DNA of 64,000 nucleotides. Origin: Streptomyces sp. NBC_00259 (GTDB taxonomy: Bacteria > Actinomycetota > Actinomycetes > Streptomycetales > Streptomycetaceae). The notes beneath the pieces were generated by a model. The model made no database searches and was not told the origin of the DNA. It was given only the letters and a program-made list of their open reading frames with translations. Position 1 is the first letter of the stretch, and each line of letters opens with the position of its first letter. The stretch covers positions 1,550,001 through 1,614,000 of the forward strand of contig NZ_CP108080.1 in NCBI RefSeq assembly GCF_036181745.1, given 5' to 3'. The translations under genes and the position numbers were made by a program. Of the stretch, positions 34,959 to 43,095 are shown piece by piece.

Positions 34959-36358
34959 GGATCAACCTTTCCGGATCGCCCGACGGGTTCGGGGAGGCCC
35001 AGGTGCGACCGCAGGGTCGCACCGGCGTATTCGGTACGGAAGGCGCCGCGCTCCTGGAGGAGCGGCACGACCTGGTCGACGAAGTCGTCGAGGCCGCCCG
35101 GGTCCGGATGCGGTACGAGGACGAAGCCGTCGGCGGCGTCCGTCTGCACCCACACGTCGAGGGCGGCGGCGATGCCGGACGGGGTGCCGACCAAGGTCTG
35201 CCGGCCGGTGGTCTCGATCACCGTCTCCCGGATGGACAGCCCCTTGGCCTCCGACAGCGCCCGCCACTCGGCGGCGACGGCGAGCGGGTCGCGGACACGG
35301 CCCCGGCCGCGGCCCTGGCCCTGGCCCTGGCCCTGGACGAGCACGCGCTCCGGGGCGGGATCGATTCCGGGAAGTGGCCCGTCGGGATCGTAGGCGGACA
35401 GGTCCCGTCCCCAGACCCGCTCCAGCGCGAGGATCGCGGTCCGCGGGGAGATCTGCTGTCCGCGGAGTGCGGCGGCCCGCTCCTGCGCCTCGGCGTCGGT
35501 GTCGCCGAGGACGACGGTGATCCCCGGCATGATCGTGAGTTCGTCAGGTGCGCGCCCGTGTGCCGCGAGCCGCGCCTTGACGTCGGCGTAGAGGAGGCTG
35601 CTCGCTTCCGGCGTCCCGTGCCAGGTGAAGACCACGTCCGCCACGGCGGCCGCGAACTCCCGGCCCTCGTCGGAGTCTCCGGCCTGGATGACGACGGGAC
35701 GGCCCTGCGGGCACCGGGGGACCGTGAACTCGCCCTCGATGGTGAAGTGCCGCCCCCGGTGCTCGAATCGGCGCGGTGTGGCGTCCGGGGCCCAGGAGTC
35801 CCACAGCGCACGGGCGGTCCGTACGAACTCGGCGGCGCGCGAGTACCGGTCGGCGTGGTCGGGGAAGCCGCCACGGCGGACGTTCTCCGCGCCGGGCGCA
35901 TCGAAGGTGTCGGAAGGGCCGGAGGTGTCAGATGTATCGGAGGTGGTGACGACGTGCCACGCGGCCCGGCCCGCGCTGAGATGGTCGAGCGAGGCAAGCC
36001 GGCGCGCCAGTTCGTAGGGCTCGTTGAAGGTCGCGTCGACCGCGGCCGCGAGGCCGAGGCGGTCGGTGACAGCGGCGAGGGCGTTCAGCACGGTGATCGG
36101 CTCGGGGCGGCCGACGGCGTCCAGGTCGTCCGTCCGGCCCCGGTGCTCGCCCGGCCCCTCCGGCCCCTCGGCGAGGAGGAGGAAGTCGAACAGCCCGCGT
36201 TCGGCGGTGCGGGCGAACTGCTCGAAGGAGCGGAAGTCGATCGGGCCCCGGGAACGGGGACCGGACCGCAGGGTGGTGCCGTCGACGCCCGGGAGGCGGG
36301 CGGCGAGCCGGACCTGCTTCCTGGGCGGCCTCCCGCCGCCGGACTGCCGCGTGGTCAT
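34955..36358 (-). CDS. LLM-class flavin-dependent monooxygenase (NtaA/SnaA/DszA/DmoA type)
   Basis: A 467-residue TIM-barrel flavoprotein. FEQFARTAERGLFDFLLLAE, GRPEPITVLNALAAVTDRLG, LASLDHLSAGRAAWHVVTTS, and RPVVIQAGDSDEGREFAAAV are the conserved blocks of FMNH2-dependent monooxygenases of the NtaA/DmoA subgroup, which oxidise sulfur or nitrogen heterocycle and thioether substrates. Two low-complexity inserts are unusual: a Ser/Thr/Asp run (TSDTSDTSGPSDTFD), and a QGQGQGQGRGRGR tract coded by a hexamer repeat. ATGA overlaps on both sides couple it to its neighbours. No flavin reductase is encoded nearby, so reduced FMN must come from elsewhere. Confidence 0.88.
   Translation of the reverse strand: MTTRQSGGGRPPRKQVRLAARLPGVDGTTLRSGPRSRGPIDFRSFEQFARTAERGLFDFLLLAEGPEGPGEHRGRTDDLDAVGRPEPITVLNALAAVTDRLGLAAAVDATFNEPYELARRLASLDHLSAGRAAWHVVTTSDTSDTSGPSDTFDAPGAENVRRGGFPDHADRYSRAAEFVRTARALWDSWAPDATPRRFEHRGRHFTIEGEFTVPRCPQGRPVVIQAGDSDEGREFAAAVADVVFTWHGTPEASSLLYADVKARLAAHGRAPDELTIMPGITVVLGDTDAEAQERAAALRGQQISPRTAILALERVWGRDLSAYDPDGPLPGIDPAPERVLVQGQGQGQGRGRGRVRDPLAVAAEWRALSEAKGLSIRETVIETTGRQTLVGTPSGIAAALDVWVQTDAADGFVLVPHPDPGGLDDFVDQVVPLLQERGAFRTEYAGATLRSHLGLPEPVGRSGKVDP
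35312..35335. repeat. Four perfect CCCTGG hexamers inside the monooxygenase gene
   Basis: (CCCTGG)x4 codes for a Gly-Gln run in the minus-strand protein and is extended by degenerate copies on its left. It preserves frame, so it can vary protein length by two residues per unit. Confidence 0.8.
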
Positions 36359-37422
36359 GCCGCTCCCCCGGCGTGTGCGTAGCGGCCCGCGGGACGGGCG
36401 AGGCCGAGGTGCTCGCGGAGCGTGCCGCCGGGATAGAAGGTGCGGAAGCAACTGCGGTGCTGCAGCAGCGCGACGGTGCCGTTGACGATCCGCTCCAGAT
36501 CGCGGTGGGGCGCGATCGGTGCGAGATGGAAACCGTCCGCCGCTCCTTCGCCGTGCCACCGGGTGATCAGCCCGGCGAGGTCGACGGGACCCCCGCTGAA
36601 GTGAGGGCCGCCGCCCGCGAGGGGCGGTCCCGCGGCCAGGCCGGGTTCCGGAGCCGACTCCCCCGCGCCGAGGTCGACGACGAGGGAGACCAGGACCCGC
36701 AGCGTGTCCGGGTCGCGGCCGTGGGCGGCGGCCCTGCGGCGGATGTCCGCGCGGTGCCCCGCCGCCTGCTCGGGTGTCTGCGCCCGCAGCAGGACGACGT
36801 CGGCGTACCGGGCCGCGGTCTCCCTGCCCGGCCCGGCGGAGCCGTCGACGACGGTCACGGGCCGGCCCTGCGGCGGCCTCGGGACGAACGACGGGCCGCG
36901 CACGCTGAACGTGCTGCCCCGGAAGTCGACATGGTGCGGCTCGCCACGGTCGACGAAGCGATCTGTCGATGTGTCGTGGACCTCGGCGTCGTCCTCCCGG
37001 CCGTCCCACAGCCGGGCGACGACGTCGGCGACCTCACCCGCCTCCCGCCACAGGTCTCCGGGCGGCGCGGCCGGCCGCCGGCCGAAGAGCCGGGCCTCAG
37101 CGGCGGTGGCCGAGACGCCGACCATCCAGCCGGCCCGGCCTCGGCTCACCCAGTCGAGGGTGGCCACGGACGCGGACACATGGAGCGGCTCGGTGTGTGT
37201 GGTGGTGACGGTGGGCACCAGCCCGATCCGTTCGGTTCCGGGCGCGACTCTCGACAGCACGGCGAGCGCGTCGAGTCCGGGCCTGGCGAAGGAGTCGCCG
37301 AGGGTGACGAAGTCGAGCGTGCCCCGCTCGGCGATCCGGGCGAGGTCGACGTAGTACGTCGCGTCGTACTGCGCCGGGCCGTCGAGGGCGACGGCGAGGT
37401 GCAGCGGACGGGTGGCAGACAT
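36355..37422 (-). CDS. LLM-class flavin-dependent oxidoreductase
   Basis: A 355-residue bacterial-luciferase-like protein: LARIAERGTLDFVTLGDSFA, IGLVPTVTTTHTEPLHVSAS, VATLDWVSRGRAGWMVGVSA, and RPVTVVDGSAGPGRETAARY. It is shorter than its downstream partner and lacks that partner's inserts. A second LLM protein in the same operon suggests either two oxidation steps or different substrates. Its stop overlaps the next start (ATGA), and it begins 54 bp after the FAD-dependent gene. The sulfur connection rests on family and on the leader peptide facing the operon. Confidence 0.87.
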   Translation of the reverse strand: MSATRPLHLAVALDGPAQYDATYYVDLARIAERGTLDFVTLGDSFARPGLDALAVLSRVAPGTERIGLVPTVTTTHTEPLHVSASVATLDWVSRGRAGWMVGVSATAAEARLFGRRPAAPPGDLWREAGEVADVVARLWDGREDDAEVHDTSTDRFVDRGEPHHVDFRGSTFSVRGPSFVPRPPQGRPVTVVDGSAGPGRETAARYADVVLLRAQTPEQAAGHRADIRRRAAAHGRDPDTLRVLVSLVVDLGAGESAPEPGLAAGPPLAGGGPHFSGGPVDLAGLITRWHGEGAADGFHLAPIAPHRDLERIVNGTVALLQHRSCFRTFYPGGTLREHLGLARPAGRYAHAGGAA

Positions 37423-37476
37423 GGGGGGCCTCTCCGAGTGGTCAGTTCTGAGGGGGCGGCCTGTGCGGCGGCCTGG

Positions 37477-39351
37477 TCAGGGGGCCGGGTCCGGCACCTG
37501 CGGAGGTACCGCGGCGAGGGGCGGCGGGGGATCGCTCGTGAGCGGCATACGGAGTCCTTGGTCGTCGTACGTACGGGAGGTCACGCGCCGCTCCTGCCGC
37601 GGAGCGGGGAGGTCCTCGAGGAAGCCGAGTACGGCGCGGGCCGTGGCGTCGTTCTGGCTGAACGCCGGGCCACCGGTGCGCGGCCGGGTGAAGGCGCCGC
37701 CGGCCCGGGCCGAGGTGTGCGGTCCGAGTGCGAAGCGGCGCGGATGCGGGCGCTCGCCGCGCTCCAGGATCCGCCCGTCCTCGGGGTCCACCCGGAGCAG
37801 CCCCGACGGTGTCGCCAGGGCGCCGTCCGCGTAGAGCCCCTTCAGCAGCGGGCTGCGGGTGCGCTCCACGGTGGGGTCGGGCAGCCGGGCCTCGATCAGG
37901 ACCCGTGCCTCGGTCCGCTCCTGCGGTACGGCGCTGCCGCCGGCCCGGAAGACCCCTTGCCGCTCATCGGTCTCCACGGTGATGCCGGGGCCGAGGAAGC
38001 GCACGATTCCGGCCCGCGAGAGCGCGAGCAGCCGGCGCAGCCGTGGTCCTGGCGGTCCGGAGGCGAGATGGGAGAAGAAGCCGTGCCAGCGGCCGCCGTC
38101 GCCGAGGTCCCCGAGCCGGATGAGCTGACCGTAGACGGACAGCAGTCCGAGGAAGACGGCCAGATCCGGGCTGTGGGCCGGATCGTGACGCCGCGCCAGG
38201 CCGGCGGTGATGTGATCGCTCAGCCGCTCCTGGAGGGCCTCCGCCGAGGGGAGGCTCACTTGGTCCAGGGGGTTGTCGAGGGCGTCCAGGTCGAGCCGGT
38301 CGGCGGGGTCGGGGACGGCGGATGCCACGACGGCGGCCAGTTCCGCGCTGCCGGGCGCGGCGGCGGCGTACGCCTCCTCGAAGGCGGGCCAGTCGGTGGC
38401 CGTCCGTCGGGGGTGGGCGCTGAAGAGGCGGTGGTAGTGGGCGTACCCGAGCTCTTTGTCGATGAGTGGCCAAATGTCCCTGCGGAAGTCGACCGGGCCG
38501 CTTCGGCGCAGGAGTTCACGGGTCTGCTCGGGTCCGAGGAAGCGCGGCAGCGGTGGCCGTTCGCCCTCCCAGGGGTAGCCGATCTTGGAGTGGTACGGGA
38601 CGCCGCGGCGGGAGCCGACGTACAGGACCGGTTCCCGCCCGGAGGGGAGGTACGTGTCCCCCTCGTGGCGTCCGCCACGGCCCTCGGTCAGCAGCACCAT
38701 CAGGTCGATGAAGGCGAGCCCGAAGCCCCGGACGATGACGGGTTCCGCGGCGGGGACGACGGACAGATCGCTGTCGGCGGTGAAGTCGGGCGGCAGGTGC
38801 AGGAGTCCGTGGCGGGCCGCGAAGGCGCTCAACCGCCGCTGTTCGTCGTCCGGTTCGGCGTCCAGATGGCCGATGGTGAGGACGACCAGATCGGCGAGGA
38901 GGTGCTTCCCGCGTCCTTCGAGCACGACCTGCTGGCGGCCCTCGCGGGGGCCACCGACCCGCAGGGCCCGCGTCCGGTGCTCATGGACTCTGACGCCCGC
39001 GGGCAGCGCGGTGACGGCCCGCTCGTACACCCAGCGCAGATAGGCACCCTGCTGCGGCCGGCTCGGGAAGGTCTGTCCGTCCAGTCCCGCCCACTCGGCG
39101 AGGGTGGGCCCCGGGCGCACGGGACCCGACAGCATCACCGTGTCGTCGGTGAACATGGTGACGTCCTCGGCCATGGAGTTCATCCACAGCAGCGGGGACT
39201 GCTCCTCGCGCCATATCCGCCCGCCGCCCGGCGGGTAGGGGTCCACGAGATGGATGTCCAGTTCCAGGTCGGCGGGTGCGTTGGCGGCCAGCCGCTCCAG
39301 GACGCCGGTGCCGCGAGGACCGGCTCCGACGACGACGACCGCGGGCCTCAT
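37477..39351 (-). CDS. FAD/NAD(P)-binding protein
   Basis: A 624-residue protein. VVVVGAGPRGTGVLERLAAN (residues 4-23) is the dinucleotide-binding GxGxxG start, followed by LHLVDPYPPGGG-like IHLVDPYPPGGGRIWREEQS, LWMNSMAEDVTMF, QGAYLRWVYERAV, VVLTIGHLDAEPDD and VRGFGLAFIDLMVLLTEGRG. This is the FAD_NAD_bind_9 type, common in actinobacteria and often beside LLM monooxygenases. It could supply an N- or S-oxygenation step or electrons. It heads the operon, starting at ATG 39351. The C-terminal 40 residues are Pro-rich. Confidence 0.88.
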   Translation of the reverse strand: MRPAVVVVGAGPRGTGVLERLAANAPADLELDIHLVDPYPPGGGRIWREEQSPLLWMNSMAEDVTMFTDDTVMLSGPVRPGPTLAEWAGLDGQTFPSRPQQGAYLRWVYERAVTALPAGVRVHEHRTRALRVGGPREGRQQVVLEGRGKHLLADLVVLTIGHLDAEPDDEQRRLSAFAARHGLLHLPPDFTADSDLSVVPAAEPVIVRGFGLAFIDLMVLLTEGRGGRHEGDTYLPSGREPVLYVGSRRGVPYHSKIGYPWEGERPPLPRFLGPEQTRELLRRSGPVDFRRDIWPLIDKELGYAHYHRLFSAHPRRTATDWPAFEEAYAAAAPGSAELAAVVASAVPDPADRLDLDALDNPLDQVSLPSAEALQERLSDHITAGLARRHDPAHSPDLAVFLGLLSVYGQLIRLGDLGDGGRWHGFFSHLASGPPGPRLRRLLALSRAGIVRFLGPGITVETDERQGVFRAGGSAVPQERTEARVLIEARLPDPTVERTRSPLLKGLYADGALATPSGLLRVDPEDGRILERGERPHPRRFALGPHTSARAGGAFTRPRTGGPAFSQNDATARAVLGFLEDLPAPRQERRVTSRTYDDQGLRMPLTSDPPPPLAAVPPQVPDPAP

Positions 39352-39380
39352 CGGGCACCGGCCGTGCCAGGTATGTGCAT
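39348..39380 (-). CDS. Possible 10-codon upstream ORF coupled to the FAD gene
   Basis: ATG at 39380 (GGAG 8 bases upstream) reads MHIPGTAGAR and stops at a TGA that overlaps the ATG of the FAD-binding gene by 4 bases. It would couple translation of the operon to a short peptide. The case is weak because random short frames are common. Confidence 0.3.
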   Translation of the reverse strand: MHIPGTAGAR

Positions 39381-39455
39381 GCGAAGGCTCCGTGGATCCA
39401 GAGATCGAACACAGGACGTGCCTTCACATGGACCGAGCCCCTCAGCACGATCCGA

Positions 39456-39526
39456 GACCTGAGGCTATGCGGCGGGCACGGCCCGCTGTCAAGCCTGTCC
39501 ACACTGTGAGCCGTGCGTCTCAGGTC
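39456..39526. promoter_or_regulatory. Divergent control region: leftward promoter and GACCTGAG/CTCAGGTC dyad
   Basis: On the minus strand TTGACA (39487-39492) is followed after exactly 17 bp by CATAGC (39464-39469), a good housekeeping-type promoter for the monooxygenase operon. The perfect 8-bp inverted repeat GACCTGAG (39456-39463) and CTCAGGTC (39519-39526) brackets it. That symmetry suggests a dimeric regulator serving both directions. Confidence 0.6.
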
Positions 39527-39528
39527 AG

Positions 39529-39557
39529 TTGACGCGGAATCGGATGCCTGCTCCACT
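39529..39557 (+). promoter_or_regulatory. Candidate promoter of the leader peptide
   Basis: TTGACG (39529-39534), 17-bp spacer, TCCACT (39552-39557). The leader ATG is only 6 bp past the -10, implying a leaderless transcript. Confidence 0.5.
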
Positions 39558-39563
39558 TGTGCC

Positions 39564-39635
39564 ATGCATCCACAGCAGTGGCTGGTCACGCGCTCCCACA
39601 TCGACTTCGGTCGCGTGTGGTCGTCGTCCTGTTGA
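39564..39635 (+). CDS. Cysteine-attenuator-type leader peptide, orphaned
   Basis: Reading from ATG 39564 gives MHPQQWLVTRSHIDFGRVWS, then S-S-C and a TGA stop, 23 residues. The arrangement T-R-(R/S)-H-(V/I)-D-(L/F)-x-R-V-x-S-(A/S)-x-C-stop is the pattern of the short leader peptides placed before sulfur-assimilation genes in Streptomyces, where the Cys codon before the stop is thought to sense cysteine supply. No rightward gene follows: 175 bp later the convergent DUF5685 gene ends, so whatever it controlled is missing here. Confidence 0.75.
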   Translation: MHPQQWLVTRSHIDFGRVWSSSC

Positions 39636-39814
39636 GCCGACCCCCTGCCTTTCCCCGCGCTCTTCCCTCTGCGCATCCCTCGCTTCTCGCACGGCCGTAC
39701 GCGCCGTGCCCAGCGCCTTCACATCTGCAGCTCCGCGGTACCCCCTCCCCTCACGCCACCTTCTCGTCCGCCGACCCATCGACCCGCCGAAGGGCACGCA
39801 TGACCAACCTCTAG
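39636..39814 (+). other. Region after the leader with a 4-codon remnant start
   Basis: The stretch is pyrimidine-rich on the plus strand and contains no sizeable rightward gene. At 39800-39814 there is AAGGG, then ATG ACC AAC CTC TAG (MTNL). It looks like the first codons of a gene whose body has been deleted. The TAG overlaps the complementary stop of DUF5685 at 39811. Confidence 0.4.
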
Positions 39815-41061
39815 CAGCCGTCACAGGGGCAGCAGCAGTCACAGCCGCTGGGCGTGCAGTCGCAGTCGCACTTGTGGCAGCAGCCCTCGCGCTTTTTCCG
39901 GGACCAGGGGCCCTCGTACTCCTTGGCGCAGCAGATCTGGCAGGTGCAGCACAGGCCGACGAAGGCCGCGCAGCCCGCCCAGAAGCCGCGGGGCTTCGGC
40001 TTCGGGGGCTCACCGCCGAAGCCGAACTGCGGCGGGACGCCGCCGTTCCCGCCCGCGCCGCCGCCGTAGGGGTTTCCGCCGCCGTAGGGATTGTCCGACC
40101 CGTACGGTCCCGCGGCTCCGCCCCCGGCCGCACTCCCGTACGCACCCCCGTACGGGCCGCCGCCCTGCGCCGGCGGCTGCTGGCCGTACCCCTGGTGCGA
40201 GCAGGCCGCCGTGCCGAACGCCCGGTCCACCGACCGCCTCAGCTCGTGCACGAGCAGTACGTGCAGCAGCCGGTCGTCGACGAACTCGGCGTCGTGCAGC
40301 GCGAGCCTGATGCCGTGCAGGGCGTCGTCCGCGAGCCGGCGCGCCTCGGCGGGCGTCGTGCCGGTCGCCGTGAGCGGGTTCCATGCTCCTGACGCCGCGT
40401 CGGCCTGCCGGTCCTCCACCGCGTCCAGCAGGTGCGCCAGCCGTCCGAAGAGCCGGCCGGCCTCGGCGAGCGGGGCGACGTTCTGTGGCCGTCCGGCCAG
40501 AACCGCGGTATGGGCGAAGGCGGCCGCGGTCGCCGTTTCCGTCGGCTCGGTCACGAGCAGCAGCGACGTGCCGGCGCCGGCGAGCGCCTCGATCCCGGTC
40601 TGCCGGTCCACGGCGTCGACGAGCACCGCCGTGTCGAAGCCCAGCGCGGCGCCGGTGCGTGCCCCTGCGCGGTCCCAGCCCGCCGCGACCCGGCGCGCGG
40701 CCACGGCCACCGGCCTGCGCGCCAACACCCCGTCACGGTCGGCCACGTGGTCCCGTACCTTCGCCGACGCCAGCACGAGCGAGACGGCCGCGGCCAGCCT
40801 GGCTCCCTCGCCCCTCGCGACGGGAGCGGTGCGCATGGCGCGCAGCGGACAGGGGCCGGCGGTGCGGCGCTGCTGGGGAGTGCGTTCGGCCTGAGCCTCC
40901 GTCAGAACCGAGACGATCAGCCCGTCGTAGTTGGTGACGACCCTGGCGAACTGGCCGTGGTCCGATCGAAGTGCCAGGCAGAGCCCGCAGAGATGGGCCG
41001 TCCACTCGGTCTTGAGGCCGTCCGTGAGCCGGTGTGTGCAGGGCCTGACGATTCCGAACAC
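39811..41061 (-). CDS. DUF5685 family protein with a 16-cysteine tail
   Basis: A 416-residue protein from GTG 41061. It starts VFGIVRPCTHRLTDGLKTEW and continues with AHLCGLCLALRSDHGQFARVVTNYDGL, the conserved DUF5685 head with CxxC. A helical middle has DAVEDRQADAASGAWNPL. A Gly/Tyr/Pro-rich linker (PYGGGNPYGGGAGGNGG) follows. The last 48 residues hold 16 Cys (CCTCQICC, CCHKCDCDC, CDCCCPCDGC) and could bind several metal ions. The function is unknown; the family appears in filamentous actinomycetes. It is divergent from the SepF-like gene across 288 bp, in which I see nothing else. Confidence 0.85.
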   Translation of the reverse strand: MFGIVRPCTHRLTDGLKTEWTAHLCGLCLALRSDHGQFARVVTNYDGLIVSVLTEAQAERTPQQRRTAGPCPLRAMRTAPVARGEGARLAAAVSLVLASAKVRDHVADRDGVLARRPVAVAARRVAAGWDRAGARTGAALGFDTAVLVDAVDRQTGIEALAGAGTSLLLVTEPTETATAAAFAHTAVLAGRPQNVAPLAEAGRLFGRLAHLLDAVEDRQADAASGAWNPLTATGTTPAEARRLADDALHGIRLALHDAEFVDDRLLHVLLVHELRRSVDRAFGTAACSHQGYGQQPPAQGGGPYGGAYGSAAGGGAAGPYGSDNPYGGGNPYGGGAGGNGGVPPQFGFGGEPPKPKPRGFWAGCAAFVGLCCTCQICCAKEYEGPWSRKKREGCCHKCDCDCTPSGCDCCCPCDGC

Positions 41062-41349
41062 GACGTCCCCCCGTGAGTCGTTCGAGTGCGCGGCCCGCAT
41101 CGTATCCGGCCGGTCCGTTCACCCGTACGCTCCGAGCCTCACCCATCTGGCCCGACATTCATATTTTGCTTCGATATGAGCCCCCTCAGGGCCCCTACGC
41201 TGGAAGAACCTTGACGAATCGCCACATCTTTTGCACCAGTACCGTCACGAATCCCCTGCGCGGCGACTATCCACTTGGCGCGCGATCCGCATTATGGACG
41301 ACCATAGGGATGCGGAACCACAAGTGACCGCGGTTGAAAGGAGGCGTCC

Positions 41350-41784
41350 ATGGGATCGGTGCGCAAGGCGAGTGCATGGCTGGGTCTCGTCGAGGACAAC
41401 GACGAGCGTTACTACGACGACGAGTACGCCGAGGGTTCGGGATCCGGCGACCAGTGGGTGACCGACCCGCGGGTGCGGGTGGCCTCCGAGTCGGCCGAGG
41501 AGCAGGGTCGCCGGATCGCCACCATCGCCCCGGACAGCTTCCGTGACGCGCGCGGCATCGGGGAGCACTTCCGGGACGGCGTCCCGGTCATCGTCAACCT
41601 GACGGCCATGGAGCCCGCCGACGCCAAGCGCGTGGTCGATTTCGCGGCCGGGCTGACCTTCGGTCTGCGCGGCTCGATCGAGCGGGTGGCGACGCGGGTC
41701 TTCCTGCTGACCCCCGCCGACACCGAGATCGTCACCGGCGAGTCCGCCGGCCGCGCCACCGACGGCTTCTTCAACCAGAGCTGA
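41350..41784 (+). CDS. sflA: SepF-like cell-division protein
   Basis: A 144-residue protein with AAAGGAGG 5 bases before the ATG. The N-terminus [20 protein letters not shown] resembles the membrane-targeting helix of SepF. The core [40 protein letters not shown] and [20 protein letters not shown] is the DUF552 SepF fold. It ends TDGFFNQS. SepF links FtsZ to the membrane at division sites. Streptomyces have one main SepF in the dcw cluster and two SepF-like paralogues (SflA, SflB). The position and sequence fit SflA as I remember it, so the symbol is tentative. Confidence 0.85.
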   Translation: MGSVRKASAWLGLVEDNDERYYDDEYAEGSGSGDQWVTDPRVRVASESAEEQGRRIATIAPDSFRDARGIGEHFRDGVPVIVNLTAMEPADAKRVVDFAAGLTFGLRGSIERVATRVFLLTPADTEIVTGESAGRATDGFFNQS

Positions 41785-41823
41785 GCAGGGCGCTCGCCGG
41801 CCCACCGGAACGCGCCGGTCGGT

Positions 41824-43014
41824 CTACCGGAACGCATCCAGGCCGGTGAGCGCCTTGCCCAGCACGAGCTGGTGCATCTCGACGGTGCCCTCGTAGGTGA
41901 GCACCGACTCGAGGTTGGTCGCATGCCGCATCACGGGGTACTCGAGCGAGATCCCGTTGGCGCCGAGGATCGTCCGCGCGGTGCGGCAGATCTCGATCGC
42001 CTCCCGTACGTTGTTGAGCTTTCCGAAACTGACCTGCTCCGGGCGCAGTGCCCCCGCGTCCATGCGCCGCCCGAGGTGATGGGCGAGCAGGATCCCCTTG
42101 TGCAGTTCGAGCGCCATGTCGGCGAGCTTGGCCTGGGTGAGCTGGAAGCCTCCGATGGGCTTCCCGAACTGCTCCCGTGTCCGCGCGTAGTCGAGCGCCG
42201 ACTCGAAGCTGGAGCGGGCCGCGCCCATCGCGCCCCAGACGATGCCGTAGCGCGCGTGCGACAGACAGCTGAGCGGCCCCTTCAGTCCGGTGACCGCCGG
42301 GAGTACGGCATCCGCGGGCAGCCGGACCTCGTCGAGGACGAGTTCGCTCGTGACGGAGGCGCGCAGCGACCACTTGTGCCTGATCTCGGGGGCCGAGAAG
42401 CCGGGTGCGTCGGTGGGGACGGCGAAGCCGCGGATGCCCTCGTCGGTCTGGGCCCAGACGACGGCGACCCCGGCGACCGAGCCGTTGGTGATCCACATCT
42501 TGCGGCCCGTCAGTACCCAGTCGGAGCCGTCGCGCTTGGCGTACGTACGCATTCCGGCCGGGTCGGAGCCGTGGTCGGGCTCGGTCAGTCCGAAGCAGCC
42601 GATGGTGGAGCCTTCCGCCATGGACGGCAGCCACTGCTGCTTCTGCTCCTCGGAGCCGTACTTCCAGATCGCGTACATGGCGAGCGAGCCCTGGACGGAG
42701 ACGAGGGAGCGGATGCCCGAGTCGGCGGCCTCCAGCTCCAGGCAGGCGAGTCCGTACTGGACGGCGGTGGCGCCCGCGCAGCCGTAGCCGGTCAGGGACA
42801 TGCCGAGTGCGCCGATCGAGCCGAGCTCACGGGCGAGTTCGCGGATGCCGGGGAGTTCGCCGCGCTCGTACCAGTCGGCGATGTGCGGCAGGACCCGGTC
42901 GGCGGCCCAGGAGCGGACGGTGTCGCGGACCGCGAGGTCCTCCGGGTCCAGGAGGTCGTCGATGCCGAGAGGGTCGGCGGGGTCGAAGGGCGGCAGCTTC
43001 GAGGGTGCGGACAT
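41824..43014 (-). CDS. gcdH: Acyl-CoA dehydrogenase, glutaryl-CoA dehydrogenase type
   Basis: A 396-residue flavoenzyme. SLTGYGCAGATAVQYGLACL, SVQGSLAMYAIWKYGSEEQK, GCFGLTEPDHGSDPAGMRT (FAD/substrate loop) and MRHATNLESVLTYEGTVEMH contain the family residues. The Glu in TYEGT is the catalytic base position of glutaryl-CoA dehydrogenases, and the alignment to human GCDH is close throughout. It would convert glutaryl-CoA to crotonyl-CoA in lysine/tryptophan degradation. The start is ATG 43014, not the upstream in-frame ATG, since MSAPSKLPPFDPADP matches family N-termini. It is convergent with the SepF-like gene. Confidence 0.88.
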   Translation of the reverse strand: MSAPSKLPPFDPADPLGIDDLLDPEDLAVRDTVRSWAADRVLPHIADWYERGELPGIRELARELGSIGALGMSLTGYGCAGATAVQYGLACLELEAADSGIRSLVSVQGSLAMYAIWKYGSEEQKQQWLPSMAEGSTIGCFGLTEPDHGSDPAGMRTYAKRDGSDWVLTGRKMWITNGSVAGVAVVWAQTDEGIRGFAVPTDAPGFSAPEIRHKWSLRASVTSELVLDEVRLPADAVLPAVTGLKGPLSCLSHARYGIVWGAMGAARSSFESALDYARTREQFGKPIGGFQLTQAKLADMALELHKGILLAHHLGRRMDAGALRPEQVSFGKLNNVREAIEICRTARTILGANGISLEYPVMRHATNLESVLTYEGTVEMHQLVLGKALTGLDAFR

Positions 43015-43095
43015 GGGGGTGTGCCTCCGGCGGCTCGCACGGCGCTGTGTCACAACCTAGCGGCGTTAGTCAATGCTCGGCGCCGACGTTACGGC

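Noticed and set aside
39564..39635. Leader peptide as regulator of the monooxygenase operon
   Set aside because: It is on the opposite strand and points away from that operon, so it cannot attenuate it in cis.
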